From positions 1,054,001-1,118,000 of the forward strand of contig NZ_CP091786.1 of the NCBI RefSeq assembly GCF_022024015.1: 64,000 bases of DNA, written 5' to 3'. Numbering within the stretch: position 1 is the first letter of the stretch; every line of letters begins with the position of its first letter. Source of the DNA: Prevotella sp. E9-3 (GTDB lineage Bacteria > Bacteroidota > Bacteroidia > Bacteroidales > Bacteroidaceae). Below the pieces are notes generated by a model. It saw only the letters and a list, made by a program, of their open reading frames with translations. It was not told the DNA's origin and made no database searches. Positions 27,641-35,900 of the stretch are shown piece after piece. Both the position numbers and the translations under genes were made by a program.

Positions 27641-27671
27641 TTTGTCATTCTGTATTATTTGTATATTTTTG
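27641..27671 (+). promoter_or_regulatory. Promoter of the 27844-30776 operon
   Basis: TTTG (27641-27644) and TATTTTTG (27664-27671) are separated by 19 bp. This is a canonical promoter without the 35-bp-spaced operator. The predicted leader is about 165 nt. Confidence 0.75.
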
Positions 27672-27730
27672 CAGCGCCAATTTTGTATTCTCGTGCTAAA
27701 CGAGGTGCTGGATCGTAAGGAATTATATTT

Positions 27731-27803
27731 CAGACTACTAACTATAGACTACATACTGCAAGCTACAGATTATAGGCTACTGATTAGATACTACTGACTA
27801 CAG
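27731..27803 (+). repeat. Degenerate CTAC-rich short repeats in the leader
   Basis: Within the predicted 5' leader, CAGACTACTAACTAT, AGACTACATACTGCA, AGCTACAGATTAT, AGGCTACTGATTAGATA and CTACTGACTACAG succeed each other. They form about five imperfect units of 13-17 nt. Confidence 0.5.
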
Positions 27804-27843
27804 AAATAATTATATACTAATTTAAACAATTGACAATTTTAAA

Positions 27844-30534
27844 ATGAAAAAAACTAATTTTCTAAAAACACTCCTCGTGGCAGTGGGTATGCTCGCGGGG
27901 GTGAATGTGTCGTGGGCTACAGATGTGCCTTACAATGTAGGTTCCAGTACATCAGATGCATGGGGAGCCGCCTTTTCTGATGTATGGACTATGACTGGAG
28001 ATGGTGCAGTAACAGTTACTTTCACTAACCATTGCGCTACAACTGGTAACTGGTGGGAAAACTGGCAATTACTCTGCGGAAATTCTAATTATACTCCAGC
28101 AGCACATGCAGATGGAGATCGTTATTTCCAGTTGCGCTCAGATAGATGGGATGATGTTTCAGGGGGTGTTGGTCTTATTGCAAGTGATGACTATTTTACA
28201 GATTTCAAAACATTCCAGAATGAGGCAACTGTTAATTTGATGATAGTTCGCTCTGGTACTACCGTCACAGTGAATGTTGCTGTTACAAAGAGTGCCACAA
28301 CTCGTACAATGACTTTTGTAAAAACAGGTCTGAGCGGCACACTTAATTTCTTCCTTACTCAGAGTTCTTCATATATGACGATTACTCAGCAGAATCAGAC
28401 AACCGAAATGGCTGGAACTGTTACTTGTAATGCGCTAGTTAATTTTAGTAACTTTACAAGTGAGAAAACAGCAGATACAGAAGACGCTGCTCCTTCATCC
28501 GTTACAGGAGGAAAAGGAACGATGTCTACTAATAATGCTTACCAATTTAGAGTTGGGGCAGGTGATTATCGTTTAGGACTGCGCAATGGTGCAAATACTG
28601 TTAATATTACATCAACAGAATATGCAGGATCAAAAGACATTGTTACCATTTCATTTGACATGGCCTTGTCACAGATGAATGCTGATGGTAAGACTTCTTA
28701 TTTCTATTTGAAAGATGCCTCCAATTCGGATATAGCAAGAGTAACGATGAAAGCGACCAATAATAGCTGGTCAGAAGCGAATCATTATTTGCAGGAATTT
28801 GTTGACAACACTTTAGGGCTTGATGCAGGTGACATCGATTATGCATGGAGCAGTGAAAACTGGGGTAAAAAAGTTCATTTTACCATAGAATTAAATTATC
28901 TTACAGGTAAGATTACAACAACGACAGTTTGTGCTACTGCAAATAATACAACAAACACACATACGGTAACTATGACAAACAGAAACCCAGTTGCAAAATT
29001 TGTCGTAGGAGCTGAGTATAACTGCAATTATAGAAAATACAGGTGTCAATTCGACAATCTTCTCATCCAGACAGAGAAGGGCGACTATAACACAACAGCT
29101 AACATCACACTTTCGTTCAAGGACAACGAGGGCAATGACATTTCAGCATTATATACTGGAACATCAGATTTCACTCCTGAAAAGGGATCTACTTTCAAGC
29201 CTTCTGACTACTATCCAACTGTGATGTATGATGATAACTTTAAATACACATATACAAGTGGCGGTGATGCTTTTAAAGTAACTTCAGATGCTGTGGTGAA
29301 TTTGGTTTATACAAAGAGTGCTCGTCCAACATATACATTTAATGTAACAGCAAATTATGGTGCTAAGAATAAAAAGATAGTTGACGAGGTTTCTGTAAAA
29401 GAGACAGCAGACTATACCTATTACTATCCAAGATATATCCTTGATGGAACTACTCTTTACGAGTATGCTTCTTCAACAGACGCAAATGCTTCAGCAAGCT
29501 ATTGGACGAGCACTAATACAAATGTTGTAGCCAATGCAAATTATACACTGACCTATAATGCCATTGAGGGTGAATGTGTTTATTTCTCTGAGGGAGAAGA
29601 TGTAGCAGGTGCAACTGCATATACTGCATTTAAACGTTATATGTCTGGTGGTTCTTCAGCAGTCTTTGAGTCTGCTACGAAACTGACAACACTTGAAAAA
29701 GGTGTTTATAAGGCAAATATGCGTTCTTTGGGTAGAACAACTGGTGACAGGCATACATACCTTTATAAGAATTCAGATGATACAGAAGAAAATTTGATTC
29801 TTCATAAGGTAGTGAGCAGTAACTCAGGCACTGATGACCAAGCACTATTCTCTCTTGATGCAAGTACAGACATTTTAGCAAAGGGTGGTTACTCCACGAC
29901 TTCTGAAAATGGTGCTGGTATCGACTATGTGTATATCATGAAGTTGCCTTCAACCGTCTCTGCCACCATCGGCTCTACTGGTTGGACTACCTTTGCTTCT
30001 CCGTACGCTCTTGACCTGTCAGCTATGACAGCATCTACGGGTGACGTAACCGCTTACTATGCTTCTACTGTTACTGGCGGCTATGTGAAGATGACCGAAA
30101 CGAACAAAGCCGACGTGAAGGCTGGTGAGGGACTGGCGCTGTATGGTACTCCAAGTGCTGTGATCACCATCCCCGTTGTGGCTTCTGGTACTGCTATTGA
30201 CGGCAACCTGCTGAAGGGCTGCACCACTGAGACTGAGCTGAGCAAAAACGCCGACTACTACGTGCTGGTGAACAATAATGGTACTGCCGAGTTCCAGTGC
30301 CTGGCAAACCAAGGTGCTACTATCCCTGCTGGAAAGGCCTATCTGGATGCTCCTACTGCTGGTGCTCGCTTGAGCATTGTGTTCGACGATGATGAGACCA
30401 CTGGCTTAGGAAGAATTGAGAATTCAGAATCAAGCATTGAAAATGCTGTTTACAACTTGCAGGGACAGCGCATCAACTCTTCACTGAGAAAGGGTCTGTA
30501 TATTAAGAACGGTAAGAAGGTGATTGTGAAATAA
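27844..30534 (+). CDS. Secreted beta-rich protein of unknown function with sorting-like tail
   Basis: An 896-residue exported protein (signal peptide ends VNVSWAT). I recognise no catalytic family. The first 200 residues and a second block (about 225-420) look like beta-sandwiches with many Thr, Asn and aromatic residues. A middle region has FNVTANYGAKNKKIVDEV. Residues about 700-850 contain a domain often seen near the C-terminus of Bacteroidales secreted proteins (IGSTGWTTFASPYALDLS, YVLVNNNGTAEFQCLANQG). The tail AVYNLQGQRINSS...GLYIKNGKKVIVK is shared with other proteins here. Its DNA has a higher AT content than many neighbours, and its promoter belongs to the unregulated class. A small peptide gene follows in the same transcript. 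It may be an adhesin or binding protein; this is a guess. Confidence 0.82.
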   Translation: MKKTNFLKTLLVAVGMLAGVNVSWATDVPYNVGSSTSDAWGAAFSDVWTMTGDGAVTVTFTNHCATTGNWWENWQLLCGNSNYTPAAHADGDRYFQLRSDRWDDVSGGVGLIASDDYFTDFKTFQNEATVNLMIVRSGTTVTVNVAVTKSATTRTMTFVKTGLSGTLNFFLTQSSSYMTITQQNQTTEMAGTVTCNALVNFSNFTSEKTADTEDAAPSSVTGGKGTMSTNNAYQFRVGAGDYRLGLRNGANTVNITSTEYAGSKDIVTISFDMALSQMNADGKTSYFYLKDASNSDIARVTMKATNNSWSEANHYLQEFVDNTLGLDAGDIDYAWSSENWGKKVHFTIELNYLTGKITTTTVCATANNTTNTHTVTMTNRNPVAKFVVGAEYNCNYRKYRCQFDNLLIQTEKGDYNTTANITLSFKDNEGNDISALYTGTSDFTPEKGSTFKPSDYYPTVMYDDNFKYTYTSGGDAFKVTSDAVVNLVYTKSARPTYTFNVTANYGAKNKKIVDEVSVKETADYTYYYPRYILDGTTLYEYASSTDANASASYWTSTNTNVVANANYTLTYNAIEGECVYFSEGEDVAGATAYTAFKRYMSGGSSAVFESATKLTTLEKGVYKANMRSLGRTTGDRHTYLYKNSDDTEENLILHKVVSSNSGTDDQALFSLDASTDILAKGGYSTTSENGAGIDYVYIMKLPSTVSATIGSTGWTTFASPYALDLSAMTASTGDVTAYYASTVTGGYVKMTETNKADVKAGEGLALYGTPSAVITIPVVASGTAIDGNLLKGCTTETELSKNADYYVLVNNNGTAEFQCLANQGATIPAGKAYLDAPTAGARLSIVFDDDETTGLGRIENSESSIENAVYNLQGQRINSSLRKGLYIKNGKKVIVK

Positions 30535-30584
30535 TTATTTTTCAAATTCGTTCTAAGTATTCACTTTTAAATAAAAAAGAAAAC

Positions 30585-30776
30585 ATGAAAAAGATATATA
30601 TTATACCGGCAACAAATGTTGCGAGAGTTGAACTGCCTAAGATGATTGCCACATCGATAGCGGTTGGTCAGAAGTATAGTGGCGGTGACATCGAGTCACG
30701 TGGTGGCGACTTCTGGGAAGACGGAGGTAGCACTGATGACAGCTTCTGGGGTGATGACGAAGATGTGGATTATTAA
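30585..30776 (+). CDS. Small acidic Gly/Asp-rich peptide (63 residues)
   Basis: This encodes a 63-residue product beginning MKKIYIIPATNVARVELPKM and ending in an acidic Gly/Trp-rich tract (SRGGDFWEDGG, SFWGDDEDVDY). The MKK-x-Y-x-x-P-A start followed by a short helix and a Gly-rich tail is common among small Bacteroidales proteins near secreted-protein genes. Their function is unknown. It lies 50 bp after the 27844 gene, presumably in the same transcript, and converges on a radical-SAM/SPASM gene. A ribosomally made peptide modified by that enzyme is conceivable. However, the enzyme looks like a normal sulfatase maturase, so this stays a hypothesis. Confidence 0.65.
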   Translation: MKKIYIIPATNVARVELPKMIATSIAVGQKYSGGDIESRGGDFWEDGGSTDDSFWGDDEDVDY

Positions 30777-30805
30777 ATATAGATTTTTAGTAAAGCTATA
30801 GTAGA

Positions 30806-30839
30806 GGTGGCGGCCCATCCGTGTGGAAGGACCGCCACC
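30806..30839. terminator. GC-rich hairpin between convergent genes
   Basis: GGTGGCGG (30806-30813) pairs with CCGCCACC (30832-30839) just past the peptide gene and just past the end of the maturase gene. T-tracts are weak on both sides, so termination efficiency is uncertain. Confidence 0.7.
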
Positions 30840-30842
30840 ATT

Positions 30843-32051
30843 CTATTTTGCCCAAGTCATGACGTTGGCGGGTGGTCGGCCATTCAACAGTTCTTGCTTC
30901 ATAAAGTCCATATAGGGCGCTACATGATGGAAGAACTGCTGGAAGTCCTTGCACAGGTAGCTCAGTCCAGGTCCGCCTTCGGCCGTTGTGCAGAAACGGT
31001 CTTTCGGACAACCGCCGTTGCAGGCAAACCGCCATTCACAAACCTGACACTGGTGGGGCAGACTGTCGCGTTTGGCCAGTCCGAAACGTTTTTGCTGTTC
31101 GCTGTACATCATGCCGGTGATGGTCTGTTGGTGGATATTGCCCAGTTTGTATTGTGGATATACGAAATGGTCGCATGAGTATAGATCGCCGTTGTGCTCC
31201 ATTACCGAGGCATGTCCGCATGTTTCGCACATGCTGCACACACCAGGCTCTTCACCTACCCAGCGGGCCAGGGTGGAATCGAACAACTGCACATAAGTCT
31301 GGCCCACATCGTTCTTCACCCATTCATCGAAAATATCACTGCAGAATTGGGCATACTGACCGGGCCTTACCGAGAAGGGTAACATCTTATGCTCTCCTCG
31401 TTCGGAGGGGGCAGGGGAGCCCTCCCTCTCTACTATCGGGGTAAACTGGATGTATTTGCATCCATTTTCCTTATAGAAGTGATACACATCGAGGGGATAT
31501 TCGGCATTGAAGTCGTTCACCACGCCCATGGCATTCCATTCCACCCCGTGTTTCTGCAGCAGACGGATGCCGCGCATCACCTTGAACCATGACGGCTGAC
31601 CGCCTTGAGCACGGCGATAGGCATCGTGCAAATCCTGTGGCCCGTCGATAGAGATACCTATCAGCCAGTTGTTCTCCCTGAAAAACTCACACCACTCGTC
31701 GGTGAGCAAGGTGCCGTTTGTCTGCAAACAGTTGTCGATGATACGTCCGCGCGCGTACCTTTTCTGTAATTCCAGCACATGACGATAAAAACTCAACGGG
31801 CGCATCAGCGGTTCGCCGCCGTGCCAGGTGAAGAGCACCTGTGGCTGAGTCTGTGCCTCGATGTACTGGCGAATGAACTCGTCGAGTGTTCGTTCGCTCA
31901 TGTTATAGCGGTCTCGGGCAGGTTCATTCTCGTAGTATTTGCTTTTTTCTATATAGTAACAATATTTGCACCGCAGGTTGCACAAGCTGCCTACGGGTTT
32001 TGTCATCACATAGAGCGGACGGGCAAAGGGCGCATAAGTGGGCGATGCCAT
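30843..32051 (-). CDS. Anaerobic sulfatase-maturating enzyme (radical SAM/SPASM)
   Basis: A 402-residue cytoplasmic enzyme that converts the Cys or Ser of a sulfatase active site to formylglycine using S-adenosylmethionine. The radical-SAM cluster motif C-x3-C-x2-C is at residues 24-31 (GSLCNLRCKYCYY). The GGEP motif is present (FTWHGGEPLMRP). The SPASM region keeps the auxiliary-cluster cysteines (CSMCETCGHA, CQVCEWRFACNGGCPKDRF). It also keeps the Cys-Asp pair of YSCDHFVYP, whose Asp is the proposed catalytic base in the Clostridium enzyme. The likely client is the Ser-type sulfatase at 21717-24704. It stands as a single minus-strand gene. Two 21-bp-spaced half-sites upstream suggest co-regulation with the glycan-degrading operons. 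Confidence 0.92.
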   Translation of the reverse strand: MASPTYAPFARPLYVMTKPVGSLCNLRCKYCYYIEKSKYYENEPARDRYNMSERTLDEFIRQYIEAQTQPQVLFTWHGGEPLMRPLSFYRHVLELQKRYARGRIIDNCLQTNGTLLTDEWCEFFRENNWLIGISIDGPQDLHDAYRRAQGGQPSWFKVMRGIRLLQKHGVEWNAMGVVNDFNAEYPLDVYHFYKENGCKYIQFTPIVEREGSPAPSERGEHKMLPFSVRPGQYAQFCSDIFDEWVKNDVGQTYVQLFDSTLARWVGEEPGVCSMCETCGHASVMEHNGDLYSCDHFVYPQYKLGNIHQQTITGMMYSEQQKRFGLAKRDSLPHQCQVCEWRFACNGGCPKDRFCTTAEGGPGLSYLCKDFQQFFHHVAPYMDFMKQELLNGRPPANVMTWAK

Positions 32052-32101
32052 TTGTCAGATAGTTTGTTAGTTATTTTATAGTTGTAAGTCTGAATCTTTT
32101 G

Positions 32102-32172
32102 CAAAGATAATAGATATATTTATATAATAAGGTGATTTTCTATTCAAACATTATTAAATTTTGTTCAAACGG
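32102..32172 (-). promoter_or_regulatory. Promoter of the sulfatase maturase with paired HTCS-type half-sites
   Basis: The -7 box TATCTTTG (minus strand, 32102-32109) is preceded after exactly 35 bp by TTTGAATAGAAAATCACC (TTTG at 32145-32148). A second TTTGAACAAAATT lies 21 bp further (32166-32169). The start site is near 32097, with a leader of about 45 nt. Confidence 0.7.
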
Positions 32173-32209
32173 CATTACTGTTGCATCCATTCTACAAAAC
32201 AACTAAAAC

Positions 32210-32273
32210 AAATTATAGCTATAATTTTGAAGATTATGGCTATAATTCCGATAATTATAGCTATAATTTATTT
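32210..32273. repeat. Tandem array of three 21-bp repeats with AGCT-centred palindromes
   Basis: AAATTATAGCTATAATTT (32210-32227), GATTATGGCTATAATT (32232-32247) and AATTATAGCTATAATT (32253-32268) are palindromes or near-palindromes. Their centres lie exactly 21 bp apart. The array is noncoding and upstream of the maturase operator. Confidence 0.85.
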
Positions 32274-32361
32274 CCCCCGTTGCACTATTAAAGTGAAAGG
32301 TATATTACATTACGCAGTAACTGACAGCGTTTCGGGAGTCAATAGAATAAGGGCTGAAATA

Positions 32362-32424
32362 AATTTTGGCCATTATTGAAAGAATTTTGGCCAAAATTTA
32401 AAAAATAATGGCCAAAATTTTAAA
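32362..32424. repeat. Tandem array of three 21-bp repeats with GGCC-centred palindromes
   Basis: AATTTTGGCCATTATT (32362-32377), AATTTTGGCCAAAATT (32383-32398) and AATAATGGCCAAAATT (32404-32419) have centres exactly 21 bp apart. The outer two are perfect inverted copies of each other. It has the same period as the AGCT array but a different core. Confidence 0.85.
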
Positions 32425-32521
32425 TAACAGTCTGTAGATAGAATCACAGAAATGCAGGTTATGGACTCCAAAATAATTTACACTTCTGGCTTTTTAATCT
32501 GTGAAATCTGGTGGTCACTTC

Positions 32522-32563
32522 ACTGCAGACCCCTGTGTACTATTAACCAAAACCTTCAAAACC
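32522..32563 (+). repeat. Intergenic repeat C, copy 3
   Basis: ACTGCAGACCCCTGTGTACT then ATTAACCAAAACCTTCAAAACC directly precedes element B copy 2, as in copy 2 at 25587. Confidence 0.8.
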
Positions 32564-32687
32564 CTTTTTGTCTGGTTGAGACTACGTCTCTGCTGTCATG
32601 GATGTAGCCTTTTCCTTGTGTGCAAGCACCCAGATAAAAGACTACATCCATGACAGCAATCCTTACAGAATATCACCAGACAAAAAG
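32564..32687 (+). repeat. Palindromic element B, copy 2 (124 bp, uninterrupted)
   Basis: The same 13-bp ends and hairpins as 25631-25754. Here the central stem extends to 17 perfect pairs (TGCTGTCATGGATGTAG with CTACATCCATGACAGCA). It runs straight into repeat A and therefore shows the empty IS target site. Confidence 0.88.
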
Positions 32688-32806
32688 AAAAACAGAAAAA
32701 AAAGATTTTAAAAACAGATTTTCCGTCAGATTTTAAGCGGAGCGCCCAAAAACTCTTGGTCGTCGTTTCACTCCTCAAAATCGAACGAAAAATCTAAGAA
32801 GAAAAT
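32688..32806 (+). repeat. Intergenic repeat A, copy 4
   Basis: Follows element B without interruption and carries the same arms and the ACTCTTGGTCGTCGTTTCAC core. About 130 bp of unremarkable AT-rich sequence then leads to the end of the gene at 32936. Confidence 0.87.
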
Positions 32807-32872
32807 AATTCAAAAATCTTTTCTCGCGATGAGGTTATACAAAGGAAACGTAGTTTTAGATTTTGCAAAATA

Positions 32873-32905
32873 TAGAAGGCGTGCCAATGTGTGGCACGCC
32901 TTCTA
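32873..32905 (-). terminator. Intrinsic terminator of the 32936 gene
   Basis: A perfect 14-bp stem TAGAAGGCGTGCCA (32873-32886) with 32892-32905, loop ATGTG. It lies just beyond the stop codon of the minus-strand gene, with a moderately T-rich tail. Confidence 0.85.
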
Positions 32906-32935
32906 CATGTTACGTTAATTATTTGACTTTGGTCG

Positions 32936-35900
32936 TTATTTTATAACCACCTTTTTACCTTCCTGGATGTAGAGACCCTTAGTGGCCTTCTGAACCTTCT
33001 GACCGTTCAGGTTGTAGTAAACCTTGGTTGAAGTGCTCTTCACATCCTTGATACCAGTAGCAGTCTGGTCGTATGTTGGAACGAGAGTCAGTGTGTTCGC
33101 CTTAGTGTTGGCGGTGAACAACAGGTCGTAAACACCTACAGGATACATGTCAGTTCCAAATACCCAGTTCTGATTGCCTTGTGCAGGCAGTTCATAGATG
33201 CCCCACTGACCGTTGGCAGAGGCTTTATACTCGAGTGTGGTCTTGTCGGCTTTCACCTCGAAGTTTTCAATAGCGAGTGTCCAGATAGCAGGATCATTGG
33301 CATCCTGAGTCATCTTGCCGGTTTCTAGGAATTCCCATCCGCCTGTGAAGTCGCCAAGGATGTTCATGCTTTCAATAGCAATACCAACAGGGCCAAGGTA
33401 GGTGAGACGGAAGTTGTCAAGAACAACCCAGTCGTTGTCGTTAGCCTTTTCGTCTTTCTTCACACCGATGGTCAGTTCGCCATCAGTTCCTACGAGAACA
33501 TCAACCGTTGTCCAGTATGCACCATGCTGGAAGTACTCAATAGCAGAGTTAGGCCAGTTAGGGAATGCACCCTTGTCAGTAGCCTGGATGTCAGTAAGTC
33601 CAGGAACCAGATCAAGTACTGAAGCAATATTGGGCAGGTATGCCTTTTCGCCATTAGCTGTGAGATAAGCCTTCTGCAGCAATTCACCATCATTGTTTAC
33701 TACATCAGCCTGATAAGCACCATTGCCATCGCGATAGAAACCTTGTACGCTTACTCTATAGTTACCAGGCTTCAGACCGGTTACAGTCTGTGTGAAGCTG
33801 AAGTCGTTGGTATTGAAGAACTCATAACCAAAGTCGGCAGCACGATTGCCATCGCCATCGTCGGTGGTATGAACTACGCCACCACCATTCTTTGACCACA
33901 TGTCGTATCCAGGTTTGCGATAAAGACTTGGATTAGAGATCTTGTAAGACACATCCACAGCATTGGTAGAAGAAGCAGCAGCCTGCAGTGCCTCGCGCTC
34001 GTCAGCAGTAATCACCTTCCACTGGAAGTTGGCGTCTGTTGCCGAAGCACCAGCAACATTCGAGATGCTGTTCCAATACTTCTTACCATCGGTAGCGGCA
34101 TTCGGATTCCATCCCATCAGCAGGTCGCCCTGTTTGATGTTATAAACATTTGCTTTTCCTTCTACAGCAACAAATGTGTATGGTGTATTAGCGCCTGTGT
34201 CAGTGTATGGTCCATGTTCGCCATCATTGAACGAACCGTGAGCAGTGATCAGTTTGAAGTTGTCGCCATCGGCCTCCAGAGTGATTTCGATACCCACCTG
34301 GTCAACAGCTGCATGAGTGTTCCAGTCAGAACCCATGCCAAGGAACATGCCAGTACCAATATTATATAGGTAAACCGTTCCTTCAGCAGGAGCAGTGCCA
34401 GTATATACATCGGCTATACGGAGTGCATTGATCTTTCGGTCGGCACGTACGATATTCAATTGCTCCTCCACTACAGTAACAAACTGATCGGCATCAGCAA
34501 CACTTTGTGCAGTAGCCAGTGCGGCAACCTCATCCAGTCCCTCAGCATTGGCTTTCTCAACGGTCTGCTGGAGAGTGATAAGATTGTTCTTCGCAGTAAT
34601 GTACTTGTTGAGGGCATTCGTCAGGGCGATATTGGCATTCGCAATAACGTCGGCATCCTGCAACTCGTCCATTGCTGTTACAGCATTAGAGATGGCATTG
34701 CTCAAGAAGGTTACAGGGATTGTCATTGCTGTTGTAGCCTCTGTAATCTTTGCAGACAAAGCATTTTTCACTTCTGTCAGGTCAACATAAGCGCCTAAGT
34801 ATTCCAAGCGGAAGTTGTCAAGTACGAACCAGTCACCATCATTGAGTTTCTCTGTTTTGCGGGCACCGAAGGTAATCGACGGATTTGTTGAGGTTACTAT
34901 GATGTTGTCCAGCTGTGCCCAGTACAGACCACTCTGGAAGTACAGACAGGCATCGTCAATACCGTCGGGCATATAGCCAATGATTGAACTTCTACCCATG
35001 CCAGGAGCCTTGTCGGCACCACCTGATACATTCTGAATCAGTGCGCTCTTTGTTCCGGCATAGAGGGTTGCCAACTGGCGTGCCTCACCGCCGCCACTCA
35101 AAATCTCAGCCTGCTTATTAAAGTTACCATCGCGATAGAAAGCCTGAACTTTCAAACGATAGGTACCGGGTTTCAGTCCTGTGACAGTCTGTTCTACACT
35201 GGCAGAGGTCTGATTAAAGGCCTCGATGGCAAAGTCAGGATGGTTGTCTCCACGTCCCCAGATAGCGGTGTTGTTCAGTGTCCATGCGCTGACATCCTCG
35301 CGCTGGCTGAAGTTTGGCGACTTGATCAGATAGCTCACGTCAACAGCATTTGCAGGCTGGTCAGTTACCTTAGCAGCAGCCTCATAAAGTGCGTCACGCT
35401 GTGCCTTGGTCACCAGAATCCACTGGTTGTCGGGATTGTCGGCACCGTTCTTGTCAGTATCCAAACGGTTGTAGGTATTGTTGCTATAGCCTAAGAGGGC
35501 AGCATCGTTATTGCTGCGTGCAATGACATACTTGCCATCGCCCTGTGCAATGAGCTTCCAAGTATCACCTTTACCTGTGTCGCAGTAGCCGTTATAAGTC
35601 AGATATTCGTTAGTGCCACCGTTTGGCAGATGAGTATTAATGTGGAAATTGTCACCATCGGCTTCCAGTGTGATTACGATGCCGGGGAATCCGAGAGCAG
35701 CATGTGCGCCCCAGTCGTCGCCACCGCAGAGGAAACGCTTCTGTCCAACATTCAACAGGTAGAAGTCGCCTGCTGCAGGTTCATTGCCGGCATAAGTATT
35801 GTTATCCTTCTCGGCATTGGCCACACGGCGAGCTAAGCGAAGGGCAGAAAGGAGATTGCCCATTTCTGATGCAGAAGTGCCATTTGTCACAAAATTCTCT

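Noticed and set aside
30843..32051. Radical-SAM gene as a peptide-modifying enzyme rather than a sulfatase maturase
   Set aside because: Length, the C-x3-C-x2-C start, the Cys-Asp pair and the auxiliary cysteines all fit sulfatase maturases, and a sulfatase is nearby. The peptide link is kept only as a hypothesis.
32210..32424. CRISPR array
   Set aside because: The 21-bp period leaves only about 5 bp between palindromes, so there are no spacers, and no cas genes are present.
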